Source: Struthidea cinerea (lineage: Eukaryota > Chordata > Aves > Passeriformes > Corcoracidae). Taken from it: a stretch of 64,000 nt of DNA. This document shows positions 23,406 through 35,385 of this stretch, piece by piece. Where the stretch lies: assembly GCA_013397865.1 (NCBI GenBank), contig VZTI01002797.1:599724-663723 (forward strand). The letters run 5' to 3'. Both the position numbers and the translations under genes were made by a program. Under the pieces are notes generated by a model that was given only the letters and a program-made list of their open reading frames with translations, did not search any database and was not told the origin of the DNA. The first letter of the stretch is position 1, and every line of letters starts with the position of its first letter.

Positions 23406-25919
23406 TTTTCCTTCTTTTCTTACACTACCGGATGATCAAGAGAGGGGAATCTCTCCAGCCAGATGGTTTCCCTGTTCCCAGGGAACCATCAATGAATGAA
23501 GGAGAGCTCCATCCTGCTCCATCCATTTCTCTGCCAGTGGAAGTGGAAGTCCAGGATTTCAGCTGAAACCAAGGATTGCTCTGTGCCTTTTGACATCACA
23601 CCCATGACTGGATGCAAATGGTTTTAGCCTGGAAGTCCAATCTAATGCTACAGAAAAATCACTGAACCATGTACAAGAAAATGGGTAAGTAAGGAAAGGT
23701 GATTATGGAAAAGCACAGATGGCAAAACCTAGGAGGGAAATTCCAGACAGGCAGTAAGAAAATCCTGTTCTGATAACCAAGTTCCCAACTGCCTAATAAA
23801 AGTTCAGCAATTTTTCCATTATTAGTGGAGTCTGAGATCATAAATGAAACAGAGAGCAGAGCAAAAATCAGAAAGAAAGAATATGTTGGGAATGCTGCAG
23901 CTTCATGAGGGATTACAAAAGATTTGCTCATCTCTCTCTAACATCATTTTATCTCTCTATTTCTTTAATATCGAATCTTTTTGTCAACCAGACAAATTAT
24001 TCTGCAGTATTTTTAACACTTTTTCAGAGCACCATCTGTTTGCATGATAATTTCCCCCAAGTCCTTATAAGGGCTGTAATAATCCCTTCATGTTAACTTT
24101 TATTATTTGATTTCCAACTGCCTGAGCTCTGAAGGAGCAGCACGGGGAGATGTGTGTATTAACAAATAGCACTTCCCCACAATTCCTACAGAAATTAATC
24201 ATAAAAAAAGGATTAAGTTTCAACCACCTCATCAGGGCACAGTATTCACACAGGTATGGGTTGGAGTTGTGAGGACAGAAGTGCAGAGGAACGGGTTCAG
24301 AACGAGCAAAGCCTGGCTCCAAAATAAGTTAAACTTGAATGTTTGGGAAAGAGTAAAAGCAGAGCAGGCAGAGAGGATGCATCCTCAATTTTCTTCCATT
24401 TTCCAATGATTTTTAGTTCCATACTTGAGACTGTTGTAACTTGCCAATTTATTAATCTGCAACAGGAATTTTTCTGAGTGTTCATTTGGCCTCAAAGGAT
24501 GGTTTGAACACAAATTGCCATCTTGCAGCTTTTGCTTTACCTATTAAATTGTCTTTATTTCAACTTGAAAGTTTCACACTTTTACCCCTTTGATTCTCTT
24601 CTCTCTCCTAAGGAGGTGAGTGTGAGTGACTGGATGGGGCTGAGTTGTTGCCTGGGGTTAAACCACAACAAAATCTTCTTTAAAAATCACATCCTCTTGT
24701 TTGTTTTGCATCTGCCTTCCAGTCATTTATTCACCAAGTTCTGGCAGAAGAGATGGTGAATGGTCAAACCCTCACCCAACTCCTCTAAAGGCTGATGATC
24801 TTCCAGCAGCAAAAAGGGGGACACAGATCTCTCACGGAAAAGCCTGGAAAGATGAGATATATGGAGCTGATGACTCCATGAAGTTGTAATGTGTATGTTT
24901 ACATGTGTAATACTCAAATGGTTCAGGCAATCACACCATGCACACATCACACAATATCCTATCAGAACAAGGGGACGTTCGGTGTCGCTACAATATTCAA
25001 AGGGGTCCTCAGCCTTCAAAACCACCAAAATCCCCTTCCAAACACTTCTCCCTCCTCTGTCAAGGAATATAGTCCTAAATATACATCAGACCTGTGCTGA
25101 GACCAACAAAACGCACCCACACGAAATTGTTACAGCATTTACCTCTGTCATACATGAAACAAGGACCTCGTGCCCTGGCTGTTTCCTCGTTGGGAACCAA
25201 ACTCCCCATTCTATGATTATCCCCACCCTTCGGTAGCAGAACCTTCGATGTTCACTTTCCACTATTGGATTAAACATTACATGAAGACTTTGCCTTTCAG
25301 ATCCCTTTTGGTGTACTTTATAAATTTGCCTACTCTGCAAAAGAGCAGAACAAGGACTTTGTTCTTTCATTCCAACTGCGAGACAATGTCAATAGATAAG
25401 TGTGTATTAAAACTTCAAGATCATATTATTTAGGCTTAATTCAATTAAACTTTTTTTGTGCTTTTGTTGGCAGTTTTCTATTAAGGTCATTCAGTCGAAT
25501 TTATACTTAAAAAGAAATAGCTGCAGAGCCTTGTCACTTAATATAGAGGAGTGCTTCAAGTGCCAAAGTCCAAGGTGAGTCAAAGGGAACTGTTCAGGTA
25601 GATCAGGATGTGCCAGCAAACAACCAGCTCCAGCCAAGTCACTGCTGCCAACCCCAAACAAAGATTCTTTTGTCACTTGATTGTTTTATCTGCTGTCTTC
25701 TCTTTATAGGTGCCCTGCTCAGTCACAGATAAGGGTGGGACTGCACTGAGTTCGAGAAGTCTCAGCAGTGGAGCAAGATCCCAAGAGCACTGAGAGTTTT
25801 CCAAGGGGCAGAATCTATCCTGAGTTTTAAGAACAAGAAATGTATTTTTGAATCTATGTGAAAATAATCATCATGAAACACTTTGGGAGGAAGGTTGCTT
25901 TGCAAGAACACAGAATGAG
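23406..25919. other. unique noncoding block
   Basis: No gene supported. Overlapping short frames occur on both strands at 24700-25430, the pattern of stop-poor noncoding DNA. The stretch 24880-25470 is AT-rich, nonrepetitive and could be conserved. Confidence 0.5.
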
Positions 25920-26260
25920 AGAATCACAGAATGGTTGGGGTTGGAAAGGACATTTAAAAGTTATCCAGTCCAACCCTCCTGCAGTGAGCAGGGACATCTT
26001 CAACTAGACCAGGTTGCTCCAAGCCCTGTCCAGCCTTGCCTTGAGCACTCATGGGGATGGGGCATCCACCACCTTTATGGGCAACCTGTTCCAGGGTTTC
26101 ACCACCTTCATTGCAAACAAATTATTCCTTGTTTCTAGTCTAAATTTCCTTTTTTTTTTTCTTAGTTTAAAACCATCACTCTTTGTCCTATCTCATCGGT
26201 CCCTGCAACAACTTGGGCCTATTTTCCTTACAGGCCCCCTTTCAGCACTGAAAGGCTTGT
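25920..26260 (-). mobile_element. CR1 LINE, 3' fragment of a different subfamily
   Basis: Antisense CR1 of about 340 bp with a GAATCACAGAATGGTTGGGG tip, GCATCCACCACCTTTATGGG, ACCTGTTCCAGGGTTTCACC and AACCATCACTCTTTGTCCTA. The 'CCTGTTCCAGGG..TCACCACC' block separates it from the commoner 'CCTGTGCCAGGGCCTC' type. Confidence 0.94.
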
Positions 26261-27510
26261 ACAGCATCCAATACTCCCCCATCTCAGAGGCCACCATCAA
26301 TCAGATGTGAGCAAAGGTAAAGAGATTTGCATTTTGGATTGGATCTAAAACCTGGAAGATATCACCTGGTCAAGAAAAGCAAGGAAAATGGGGGTATGAG
26401 GTGTGCTTGAAGCTTAAACAGATTTTGAAATAGACCACAATCACCCCCAATCATGGAATCATTAAGGCTGGAAAAGACCTCCAAGATCATCAAGTCCAAT
26501 CTTCAACCAAACACCACTCCAGCCTCAGTTTTGGTGGGACCATGTACTGGGGCTTAGAAAATCCCTGAGATATGGAACACATTGGAAAAGGTTTTAATGC
26601 AGCATCAGCAAAAACAGAAATGGGCTGCTGGCCCAGGTAAATTAACACTCGTGCCAAGTGCTGACCTGTCTGTAACAAAGGCCTCTCAATCTGCCATGAA
26701 GTGTAATTAATTGGATGAAAAGATCTCCATGGATTTCAGTGGAATCTGCATCAAAACTTTCAGTGTGGGCCACCTCTGAAGTGACCTATCAAGGCCAAAG
26801 TGATGTAATATCCACTCTTTGCTTTCACTTGTCCCAGGTCTGAAACTGAAGCTGGCAATAAATATCTTCAGTGGAAGATATTCCACTTTCTTATTAGTAT
26901 ACTTTTTTTCCCAAGTGACTTTAGGATGCTTCTGCCAATAGACATTTGCGGTGTCTTGGTTGATGTCTCTGCGGAGGCATTTCCTGTTTACTCGTGCAAA
27001 TTTCTATGCCTGAAAAGATTCTCTGTAGTTATGTGAAACCAGGGATGCCAAGAATTGTCCCAAAGACTAAACTCCACAGATTTCATAGTCCAGACACTGA
27101 GATGTTTCAGACATCTCCCAGTCCTACTTTCTCAATACCCTATTGCTTTTTTTCTTGATTTTTCTTGAAAAGAAGTAATTCTGTGACCTGAATGGAAAGC
27201 AGAAACATTAATACCTCATCAGTAGCTGACTGTGGGCAGACAAAGCTCATGGATAAACAGCTAATTTGGGTCTGTTGAGACGAGAGCTCAGTATGTCAAA
27301 GATCTTTCTGTGCATGTGTCCACCATGGTGTTGCTGCCCTTTCAAGCTCCATTTGAATCTCACTTAATGAGTTTTAAAATTACCAGAGAGATGTTAGAAC
27401 TGATGAAGAGATGCTGTTTGTACTAGAAAAAGATATTTTAATTCTATTTGTAAGAAAAGACAGCATTGCAAGGTGAGTGCCAGTCGTGTCCAGGATCGAC
27501 TCTGAGAAAC
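26261..27510. other. unique noncoding block with a CR1 tip
   Basis: Apart from the CR1 tip at 26449-26520 this stretch, up to the left arm of the inverted repeat, holds no gene or repeat that I recognise. Confidence 0.5.
26449..26520 (-). mobile_element. CR1 LINE tip
   Basis: Antisense CR1 tip: CAATCATGGAATCATTAAGG, CTGGAAAAGACCTCCAAGAT, CATCAAGTCCAATCTTCAAC. Truncated after about 70 bp. Confidence 0.85.
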
Positions 27511-27617
27511 CTTCTTGTCAGTTCCTGCGCTGAATACTTTTTTTCCCAAAATACGTGCTACTTTGGAGAATGAATAGTAGCAAACAGAGGGTTGGCATGA
27601 AATATTCTTTAAAGAAA
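27511..27617 (+). repeat. left arm of 107-bp inverted repeat
   Basis: This arm begins CTTCTTGTCAGTTCCTGCGC and ends TTCTTTAAAGAAA. Its reverse complement occurs at 28543-28650 with every base matching except one extra base in a homopolymer run (seven T here against eight A there). The arms face each other across a 925-bp spacer. The arm resembles no CR1 or LTR in the window and codes for nothing evident. Its outer flanks (GAGAAAC on the left, ACTGCTG on the right) show no target duplication. Confidence 0.97.
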
Positions 27618-28542
27618 ATTAGGGGGAGAAAGAATGTAAAGAAAAGTCTCCCAAGAAAATTGCCACGAAGAACATTGATTTATAGAGATGCAGATCAAAT
27701 AAATATCCAGGAACACATGCAAGGCAATAAATGATCATAAAATACACTCTAGCCAAAATAATGTGGCCAGCAGGACCAGGGCAGTGATTGTCCCTTTGTG
27801 CTGGGCACTGGTGAGGCCACACCTTGAGTGCTGTGTCCAGGTCTGGGCCAACAACTAAATATTGAGGGGCTGGAGCATGTCCAGAGAAGCGAACGGAGCT
27901 GGGAAAGAGTCTAGGGAATAAATCATGTGAGGAGCGGCTGAGGGAGGTGAGGGGGTTTAACCTGGAGAAAAGGAGGCTCAGGGGAGACCTTATTGCTCTC
28001 TACAGCTCCCTGAGAGGAGGTTGTAGCAATGCGGGGTCAAGTTCTTCTCCCAGGGAACAAGGGACAGGACAAGAGGAAATGCCCTCAGGTTGTGCCAGAG
28101 GAGGCTCAAGTTGGACATGAGGAAGAATTTCTTCGTGGAAAGGGTGGTCAAGCATTGGAAGACACTGTCCAGGGCGGTGGTGGAGTCCTCATCCCTGGAG
28201 GTGTTCAAGAAACAAGGAGATGTGGCACTCAGTGTTCTGGTCTGGGTGAAAAGGTGGGGATCAGTCACAGGCTGGACTTGATCGTGGAGGTCTTTTCCAA
28301 CTTTCATGATTCTATGATTCTGTGAAAATGGGGTTAAAAGAAAGACTTCCTGGAAAATGTCAGACAGTTTTACAGTCCTCTTGGTTCTAGAGTGGCGTAG
28401 AAATTCTCATCTCTATCACAGACTGTGTTAACACCATTTTATGAGTCTCTTTAGTTTGATTATTTCTCTGCAAAGTGTTTAATTGCCACTGTTTTGCCAC
28501 TGCAACCAGACCAGCATATTTCTGGGATATTTAGATAAGTCA
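27618..28542. other. spacer of the inverted repeat
   Basis: 925 bp between the arms. It consists of about 140 bp of AT-rich unique sequence, the sense CR1 at 27757-28324, then about 215 bp of unique sequence. There is no transposase-like frame; the frames seen (27990-28325) read through CR1. Confidence 0.85.
27757..28324 (+). mobile_element. CR1 LINE, long 3' fragment inside the inverted repeat
   Basis: Sense CR1 of about 570 bp: ATTGTCCCTTTGTGCTGGGC, GGTGAGGCCACACCTTGAGT, GGGGCTGGAGCATGTCCAGA, GAGGCTCAGGGGAGACCTTA, GGAAGAATTTCTTCGTGG, then GGAGGTCTTTTCCAACTTTC and a CATGATTCTATGATTCTGTG tail. A well-preserved 3' end. Confidence 0.96.
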
Positions 28543-28650
28543 TTTCTTTAAAGAATATTTCATGCCAACCCTCTGTTTGCTACTATTCATTCTCCAAAGT
28601 AGCACGTATTTTGGGAAAAAAAAGTATTCAGCGCAGGAACTGACAAGAAG
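28543..28650 (-). repeat. right arm of 107-bp inverted repeat
   Basis: Reverse complement of 27511-27617 with a single-base length difference in the A run at 28616-28623. The inner end carries TTTCTTTAAAGAA, itself nearly palindromic. Confidence 0.97.
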
Positions 28651-28702
28651 ACTGCTGAAGACTGCATTTCCTGGAGTTTACATGGATCTTCTGTAATTGT
28701 AC
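28651..28702. other. unique spacer
   Basis: Short unique sequence between the right arm and the next CR1. Confidence 0.6.
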
Positions 28703-28955
28703 CACAGAATCATCACAGGAAGGCTTGGGTTGAAAGGGACTTTGAAGTCCATATAGTTCTAACCCCTCTGCCATGGGCAGGGACACCTTCCACTATCCCA
28801 GGTTGCTCCAAGCCCTGTCCAACCTGGCCTTGGACACTTCCAGGGATGGGGCAGCCACAGCTTCTCTGGGCAACCTGTGCCAGGGCCTCCCTACCCTCAC
28901 AGGAAGGAATTTCTTCCTAACATCTCACCTAAATCTCGGCTCTTTTGGTTTAGAT
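28703..28955 (-). mobile_element. CR1 LINE, 3' fragment
   Basis: Antisense CR1, about 250 bp: CACAGAATCATCACAGGAAG tip, CCATGGGCAGGGACACCTTC, CACTATCCCAGGTTGCTCC, GCAGCCACAGCTTCTCTGGG, CCAGGGCCTCCCTACCCTCA. Little diverged, so relatively young. Confidence 0.95.
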
Positions 28956-30379
28956 TGTAGATGTCATTGCCCTAATTTGTGTGTGTGGTGTAGCTATGAG
29001 AAAGGAGTCGCTTTAAATTTCTGCCATTTATTATCAAGATCTATATTGGCTCTTCTTGCCAGTTTAGCATCTTGAATGCCCCCACACATCAATGCCAAGA
29101 GAAAAGATCCTGTAGCTAAAGGCCCATCCTGTTTTACATTTCCAAGTTCATCTGTGAGGTGCTGTTACACACAGATTGAAGCATGAGATGCAATTATTCT
29201 GGAGCCAGGGAAAGGTAATAGGATGGCTCTACCTGACCTGACTTTGAAGTGTGGTTAAAACCACTTAAGAACAAGAAGAAATGTGGCTCCCTGATGCTCA
29301 TTTTCAGGGGTAAAAAGTGAATCACAGAGTACAGCAGAAAAATATTCTCTTATTACCAGAAGTTATTCAAGGATTTGATGGAGATGTGCAACAGGGATGT
29401 GAACTGCAAGATCAAGTGATAGATCCAGGGCATCACGGTTGAAAATCTCATTGTGAGCTTCTTAAAATGCTGGGTTTTTCTTACATGCACAGAGCACTTT
29501 TGAAATCTAAAGATGGAAAAAGCACTCAGTGCTATTATAAAAGATTCCTCAATAATTGATTCACTTGCTAATCCTCCAAATTCAACCTACATTCTTCTTT
29601 CAGTCTCTGCTGCTCAAATCCAGTCACAAAAATGCTAAAAATTACCTGCTTGCAACCATTCTCAACAGGGAAAAAAAAAAACCCAAATTTCTCTTCCTGG
29701 TTGTTTTTATTTGTTTATCGATTAGTTCTTAGTGTGTGGCTACAATTATTTTATCATGTCCTTCTTTGGTAAGTCCCACTGTTTGCTCAATGGAATTGTC
29801 TCCTGATATTTGATATTTTACAGCTGATTTTTCAGTTCCAAATTTCAAAGAGCAGGAATGACCCGGATGCAGGACACTGGGATTTTGCAGCTCAGTGTAT
29901 TGGCAAAGTCTATTTTCATGTGGTCAGTTTTCCAGCACTTTTGTACCTGTTGACCACACCATGACCACTGGATTTCCAATGATAGAATTCCTGTAAAATT
30001 CCATCATGCAGAAACTTAGTGAGTGCAGCCAGCTCTCCTCCAGGGAGAAAATAAAACCAGAAAAAAAAAATCACTCTCAAACCAAGTTATGTTTTGCCAT
30101 AGTGAATCAGACCTGTGTTCTTCCTGTCCCTGGATTAGAGTAATTACCTTGGGAAAGGATATAGAATTTATTCTTGGAGAGATCAGAGGGAAAACTGCAT
30201 CGAGTGTGGAGATCTAGACAATAGACCACACTTTGGGTATCCTTGCTTGTTCCCTTTTTTTTCCCCCAGATTTTCAGATTTGGAGAAAAGCCAATATTTC
30301 CCTTGCTGAGGAAGCCCAGCCATGGAAAAGGCAGAGTCTGAATCCAGAACCCAAGCTAGATGCAGTGAGCATGTGAATT
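28956..30379. other. unique noncoding block
   Basis: No gene or repeat recognised beyond short A runs at about 29669-29681 and 30060-30070. Confidence 0.5.
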
Positions 30380-30528
30380 ACAGAATCATGGAATGGTTTG
30401 GTTGGAAAGGACCTTAAAGATCGTCTCATTCCACTCCTTGCCATGTCCAGAGACATCTTCCACTATCCCAGGTTGCTCCAAGCCCTGTCCAACCTGGCCT
30501 TGGACACTTCCAGGGAGGAAGAGTCCAC
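30380..30528 (-). mobile_element. CR1 LINE, 3' tip
   Basis: Antisense CR1 of about 150 bp: ACAGAATCATGGAATGGTTT, GGAAAGGACCTTAAAGATCG, CACTATCCCAGGTTGCTCC, TGGACACTTCCAGGGAGGAA. It ends just past the usual GGGATGGGG site. Confidence 0.94.
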
Positions 30529-31546
30529 AACTAAAAAGGCCACAAAATTCTTCTGGGGAAAAATGAGCACAGCCTGGAGAGATCCATAAACCATGGCTTC
30601 CACCAGCAGCACAAGGAAGGTTGGGCTGACAGCCACAGCATGTAAAGATTCTCCGCAGCAGCTCCTGAGGATCTTCAAACTCAACAGAAATCATTGTTTT
30701 GCAGAAAAGCAAATCCTAAGCACCCTCAGACCCACCACATCTTGATCAATTTGAATTCTTTGGCCTCTGCTGCATGTTTTCTATCTCATACTTCATCTCT
30801 TCTGTAATTTATGAAGGAAAAATCACCTGCCATGTCACTCAGGGAAGGTTGCCGACCCTCGTGTCAACCCACGCTGCCTTGTCCATGTTGTCCACACCAG
30901 GAACACTGGAATGGCAGCTGTGGGAAGCACATTCCTGTTCACAGTGAGGGAAAAGAGAATCCAAAGACAGGATAAATAATAAAGGCAGGAGGAGGTTTCT
31001 CAGTCTTCTGAGTTTGAAAGTCTTTGATAGGGAAAATAAAAAACCAGCTTGGTTTAGTTTAATATTTACCAAATAAAATCCAGATGAGCTCTTGCTGCTT
31101 GGTTGGCAAAGCAATGGCTCAGGGATAGAACAGAAAAATCACTGAGGTGAGACCCCCTTCAATGGCACTCTGAAGTCCTGTGCATGAATTGTCACTGTCG
31201 TCATGTTTAAAGCCAGTGCTGCAGATCCCACTTCTCATAATTACTCTGCAATAAAGCAAGAGCAAAAACCCATTTGTCAATTGTTTCCTCTGTTGGTTGA
31301 AATATTCCCAGCATCTCCCACTTCCCTCTGTTCCTTCAAGCAATCATGCCAATTTCAAGGATTTAATTGCAACTTGGAGACCGTTTTGTAAGACCAGAGG
31401 CCATAAAACAAACCTTATCAGCCTTGGTAGAGACACTACAAACATTATTGTGGTTTTTTGTGCCTTCAGGGGGAGGGAGAATAGAATGGTTTGGCAGGGA
31501 AGAAGGGAAGAGAAAGAGAGGCGCAGAAAGCAGGTAGGACATGAAT
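30529..31546. other. unique noncoding block
   Basis: No gene or repeat recognised. Short frames on both strands (30839-31548) lack domains. Confidence 0.5.
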
Positions 31547-31600
31547 AATTATGGAATCATTTAAGTTGGAAAAGACCCTTAAGGTCATTATTGCACCCTG
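31547..31600 (-). mobile_element. CR1 LINE tip
   Basis: Antisense CR1 tip of about 50 bp: ATTATGGAATCATTTAAGTT then GGAAAAGACCCTTAAGGTCA. Very short. Confidence 0.75.
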
Positions 31601-32627
31601 TAAAGATTCACAGAGTGTGGAAGCTGCTCATCGTGAAAATGCAAATGACTCACTCTGATCTGAAGACAGAGCAAAAAAAAATAGTTGAGGAGTTGCCAGG
31701 TTTGACAGGAGAAGTATTCAGGCAGATGAGCACCTCACACAACCAGTTTAAAACAGGCACTGATTTTTATATTAACTCAACTGGCATGTGAGGGAGAGAG
31801 AGATATTTTGATGGGAAAAGGGGAAGGAGACATTAGCTGAAGAAGGAAAAGGGAAGAAGTTTTAATCCCATTGATACAGAAGGGAAGGGATGTAGTAGCT
31901 CTTTTTCTTGACTGGTGATGTTGAGCAAGCCTGAGTGTCACCCCACGGTCATGACAGTCAAAAAAATTCCCAAAACTTATTTCTCAAGTGAATATTTGCT
32001 TTCAAACATGACCCCAGCTGCTGTAGGATGGGTGGGACTTTAAAGACACCTGTCTGAAAGGCCACCCTCATGCGAAGGACATTAGATGGCCATTCCAGGA
32101 TGGCAATGCAGGCAAAAGGATTATTATCCAGATTTTATTTGGGAATTAATCTCTGAATTTCATGGCTCCCATGCTTTCTTGAGGCGGGCAAATCATTCAG
32201 ATAATGTGCATCACCTGGCAAAGGGGCAGCCACAAAATTTTGCCACCACACAAGATTTTAGGGAAACTCTCCCCAGGTTCTTTTCATTTTTAGGGAAAAT
32301 AAATAAGACTTTCACTTCTATACATTCAGATTGAATTGTAAGAGTTACAAATCCCCAGTCCCCACACCCAATTCCTTTCGTCCTTTGGGAACTGGCTATT
32401 TTATGGCTGGCTGAAAGGTTTCCATGGATTTTTGTACCTTTCTTTAATGGTCAGGATGACAGCTGCCAAGGAATTTTCCAATTACAGAGAGGCCATTTGC
32501 CTGAACCTGCTCTGGAATATTAAAAGAAAATAGAGATGAAGAGAGTTGATGAATGAAAGAAGAAATAAAAGGCCTCAGACATGGGAAATAAAGCAAACAA
32601 CTGCCCCCCACATAAAACCCAGGTGAG

Positions 32628-32650
32628 TTTTTTGTTTTGTTTTGTTTTGG
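32628..32650. repeat. (TTTTG)n simple repeat
   Basis: Four TTTTG-type units in a T-rich tract. Confidence 0.85.
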
Positions 32651-32957
32651 GATGGGCTTTTTTTGGGAGGGAGAGAAAAACACTGTTGAGATCGCATTTA
32701 GCTAGATGGACCAATCCTGATCATAAAATAGTGCCTTCATCTCAAAGAGACTGACAATCAGCAAATAAATCAAGGAGCAGCTGGCACTTAATTTCCTTGT
32801 GGCTCCTCAAATATTCTCTTGGCAGGGGATGAGTTCACCACTCTGATATTTTTGGGCTGCAGGGCATCAGGGTGTGGAGCCTCACGGTGGAGGGAACCAC
32901 CAGTTCGGTGGCCTTGGATACTCTCAGGTATTCCCACAAATATCTGATTTTAGTCTT

Positions 32958-33501
32958 CTAAGCAACCAATATCTCATCCAGCTGGGAAAGGAGGGCTGAA
33001 ATGTCCTCTTTATAAGAAAGACAGATTATTTCCCCAACCCATGGATAGATTTGAGTTAGGCAGCCCTTCCTGGCTGGAATCTTCTGGGCAGCTTCACACT
33101 CAGTCCTTGGTTTCAGTAGAATTCCTGTAGTAAATCCGGAGCTGCATTTAATCCCTTCCCTGTCAGAAAGATACATTAGGCCTTGCAGCAGGGCCTGCTC
33201 TCTCATTTCTTCCACAGAAACCCTGCAGGACTATTTCGGGCAGCCTAAAAGGAGCAGGCAGCTTCATCAACTCGTTCATGATTGACTTGGCACTGAACAA
33301 GGCTGTCAGGAGATGCAGTTTACTGTGATCAATACTTCCTGGAAGGCTGCTGAGCTCTTCTCCAAAGGCTTGGAACACCCCTGGTGTTGCCCATTTAATG
33401 GCCTTGATGCGATAGGCAGAGGCTTTTGCTGCTTTTATGTATTCCCTGAGTAAAACCTCCCACCAAGCGAGCATTCTGACTTCCACAATTTTCCTGTCCA
33501 A
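32958..33501 (-). pseudogene. possible decayed coding sequence, two minus frames offset by one frameshift
   Basis: Two minus-strand open frames, 33163-33501 and 32958-33215, overlap by about 50 bp in different frames. Together they span roughly 180 codons if a single one-base shift near 33200 is assumed. The composition is protein-like: amphipathic Leu/Ala/Lys stretches such as LLREYIKAAKASAY and EDISALLSQLDEILVA, with no low-complexity runs. I recognise no family, and no upstream exon, promoter or splice context is evident. The span is free of CR1. Chance open frames in stop-poor DNA remain the leading alternative. Confidence 0.2.
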
Positions 33502-34901
33502 GTTTCCAGTGGGACCTCACCTCCGTGCAGCTTGTCCTAGGGATAAGCCTCTGTCCTGGGGTATCACTGGGCCAGGCTCCTGGTTCTGTGTGGTGAGAGG
33601 AGGCAACAGCAGAACTGGAGAACCTCCATATCCATTTTCCTTCATTCCTCATCCCCTCAGATGGAATCTTCCAACAGTGCCATGAACTCAGCGTTCATAA
33701 TTATTTTTTGTTGTGTTCTTTCCTTCCTTCCTCATCCTCCCTTGTTCAGAATCAGGTGTACCCCAAATCAGGTAAAGCAATGTCATTCCACACGTCCCTC
33801 ATCCACTGCACGGGAATATAACCTAAATTAGTTTTGCAACCCATGAATATATTACAGCGGCTGGAAGAGCCGGGATGGCGCTGAGAGGATTGCTGGTGAG
33901 CTGCTAATTATAATGTAAATCTTAATTTCTGTTGCAGCACAAAACTTTACACAGCTGGACACACCTGAAAAGCATAACCAGCTTTTGGTGAGTGTGTGGT
34001 GCTCATGTTTTGTCTCCACACAGGATATTTATCCTCTTTTTTTCTGGGGATCTTTAGCCCTTCAGCTGAAGTTATAAATTATCATTCCATTTGCTTTACT
34101 GGTATTTCATTCAATCACGGCCCGTTGGCCCCAAAGGACATTCATTACACACCTGCAACAGAGGCAGAGAAATGTCTGGGGGAGGAATGAAATGTTTCAG
34201 AGCTTGGTTTTAAAGTTGTCACTTCTGAGCATAACAAAGTTGCTGGTCAATGGCAGAGTTTGACCAGTTGAAAAGTTATTATGGGAGTTTGTGGGAGATT
34301 TTCCCATTCATTGCATTTATTGTTTTTCTTCACCTGCTTCCAACAAGATAAATGAGTTTAAAGGGCTGTAATTTAAAAGGAAGGAATAAAAGAAGGGGGA
34401 AAAGCAGCATAACCATCACTGACCTGCAAGGAATCTTGAGGCTCCTTCACATGATGGAAGGACAGGAGTAACAGGTTCAAAAACAGAAACTAAAAGGACC
34501 CAGAATAGTAGAAAGAAATAGAAAAAATAACTCTTTTTTCTCCCTTGGCTGGAATAACCAATGAATCAGTTCAACATCTTCAAAAAGGATGACATTTTGG
34601 AAACTTTTTTGAGGTATTACTAGAAAGGTGCTGTTTTCCAAGAAAATGGGCTTCTTTTTCTTTTTGATATATATGAAATACACTGACTACAATGCAGACA
34701 AAATGCACTTGGTGGAGGAGAAAGATAAAGAAGGAAAGAGGCACCAAAGCTTGTGTTTTCTGCCAGACAAGGGGCAGCACACACAGGGTGAACGGCAGTA
34801 AAAGGGGATGGAGGAAGGACTAACAGCCTCCACCAGTCCCTCTGCAAAACTACCCTCACTGACATTGGAAAAACATTAAGGTCATAAAATAATCATCACA
34901 A

Positions 34902-35385
34902 AAATCATGGGATCATGGAATGATTTTGAGATGGAAGGGACCTTAAAGACAATTTAGTTCCACCTCATGACGTGGGCAGGGACACCTTCCACTATCCCAG
35001 GTTGCTCCAAGCCCCATCCAACCTGGCCTTGGACACTTCCAGGGATGGGGCTTCTCTGGGAAACCTGTGCCAGGGTCTCCCCACCCTCCCAGGGAAGAAT
35101 TTCTTCCCATTATCCCATCGAAACCCACTCTCAGTTTGAATCCATCCTCCCTTGTCCGGTCACTCCAGGCCTTTGGAAAAAGTCTCTTTCCATTCTTTTG
35201 CAGGTGCCCTTCAGGTCCTGGACAGCCACAATTAGGTCACCCCAAGGCTTCTCTTCTCCAGGCTGAACAATCCCAATTCCCTCAGTCTTTCCTCACAGCA
35301 GAGCTGCTTCATCCCTCTGATCATCCTGGTGGCTTCCTCTGGACTTGCTCCAACAGCTCCATGTCCTTCCTGTGCTGAGGACTGA
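34902..35385 (-). mobile_element. CR1 LINE, long 3' fragment
   Basis: Antisense CR1 of about 485 bp: ATCATGGGATCATGGAATGA tip, CCAAGCCCCATCCAACCTGG, CCCACCCTCCCAGGGAAGAA, TCTTCTCCAGGCTGAACAAT, CTCAGTCTTTCCTCACAGCA and GTCCTTCCTGTGCTGAGGAC. About 15 bp (the GCAGCCACAG part) are deleted after GGGATGGGG. Confidence 0.96.

Larger units (their letters stand above)
31601..34901. other. unique noncoding block
   Basis: 3.3 kb lacking CR1. It holds a TTTTG simple repeat at 32628-32650, the weak minus-strand pseudogene candidate at 32958-33501, and an AT-rich, conserved-element-like stretch at 33820-33970 (TAATTATAATGTAAATCTTA). Confidence 0.5.

Noticed and set aside
27511..28650. Inverted repeat as a classic DNA transposon with terminal inverted repeats
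   Set aside because: The outer ends lack known superfamily termini, no target duplication is visible, and there is no transposase remnant in the spacer.
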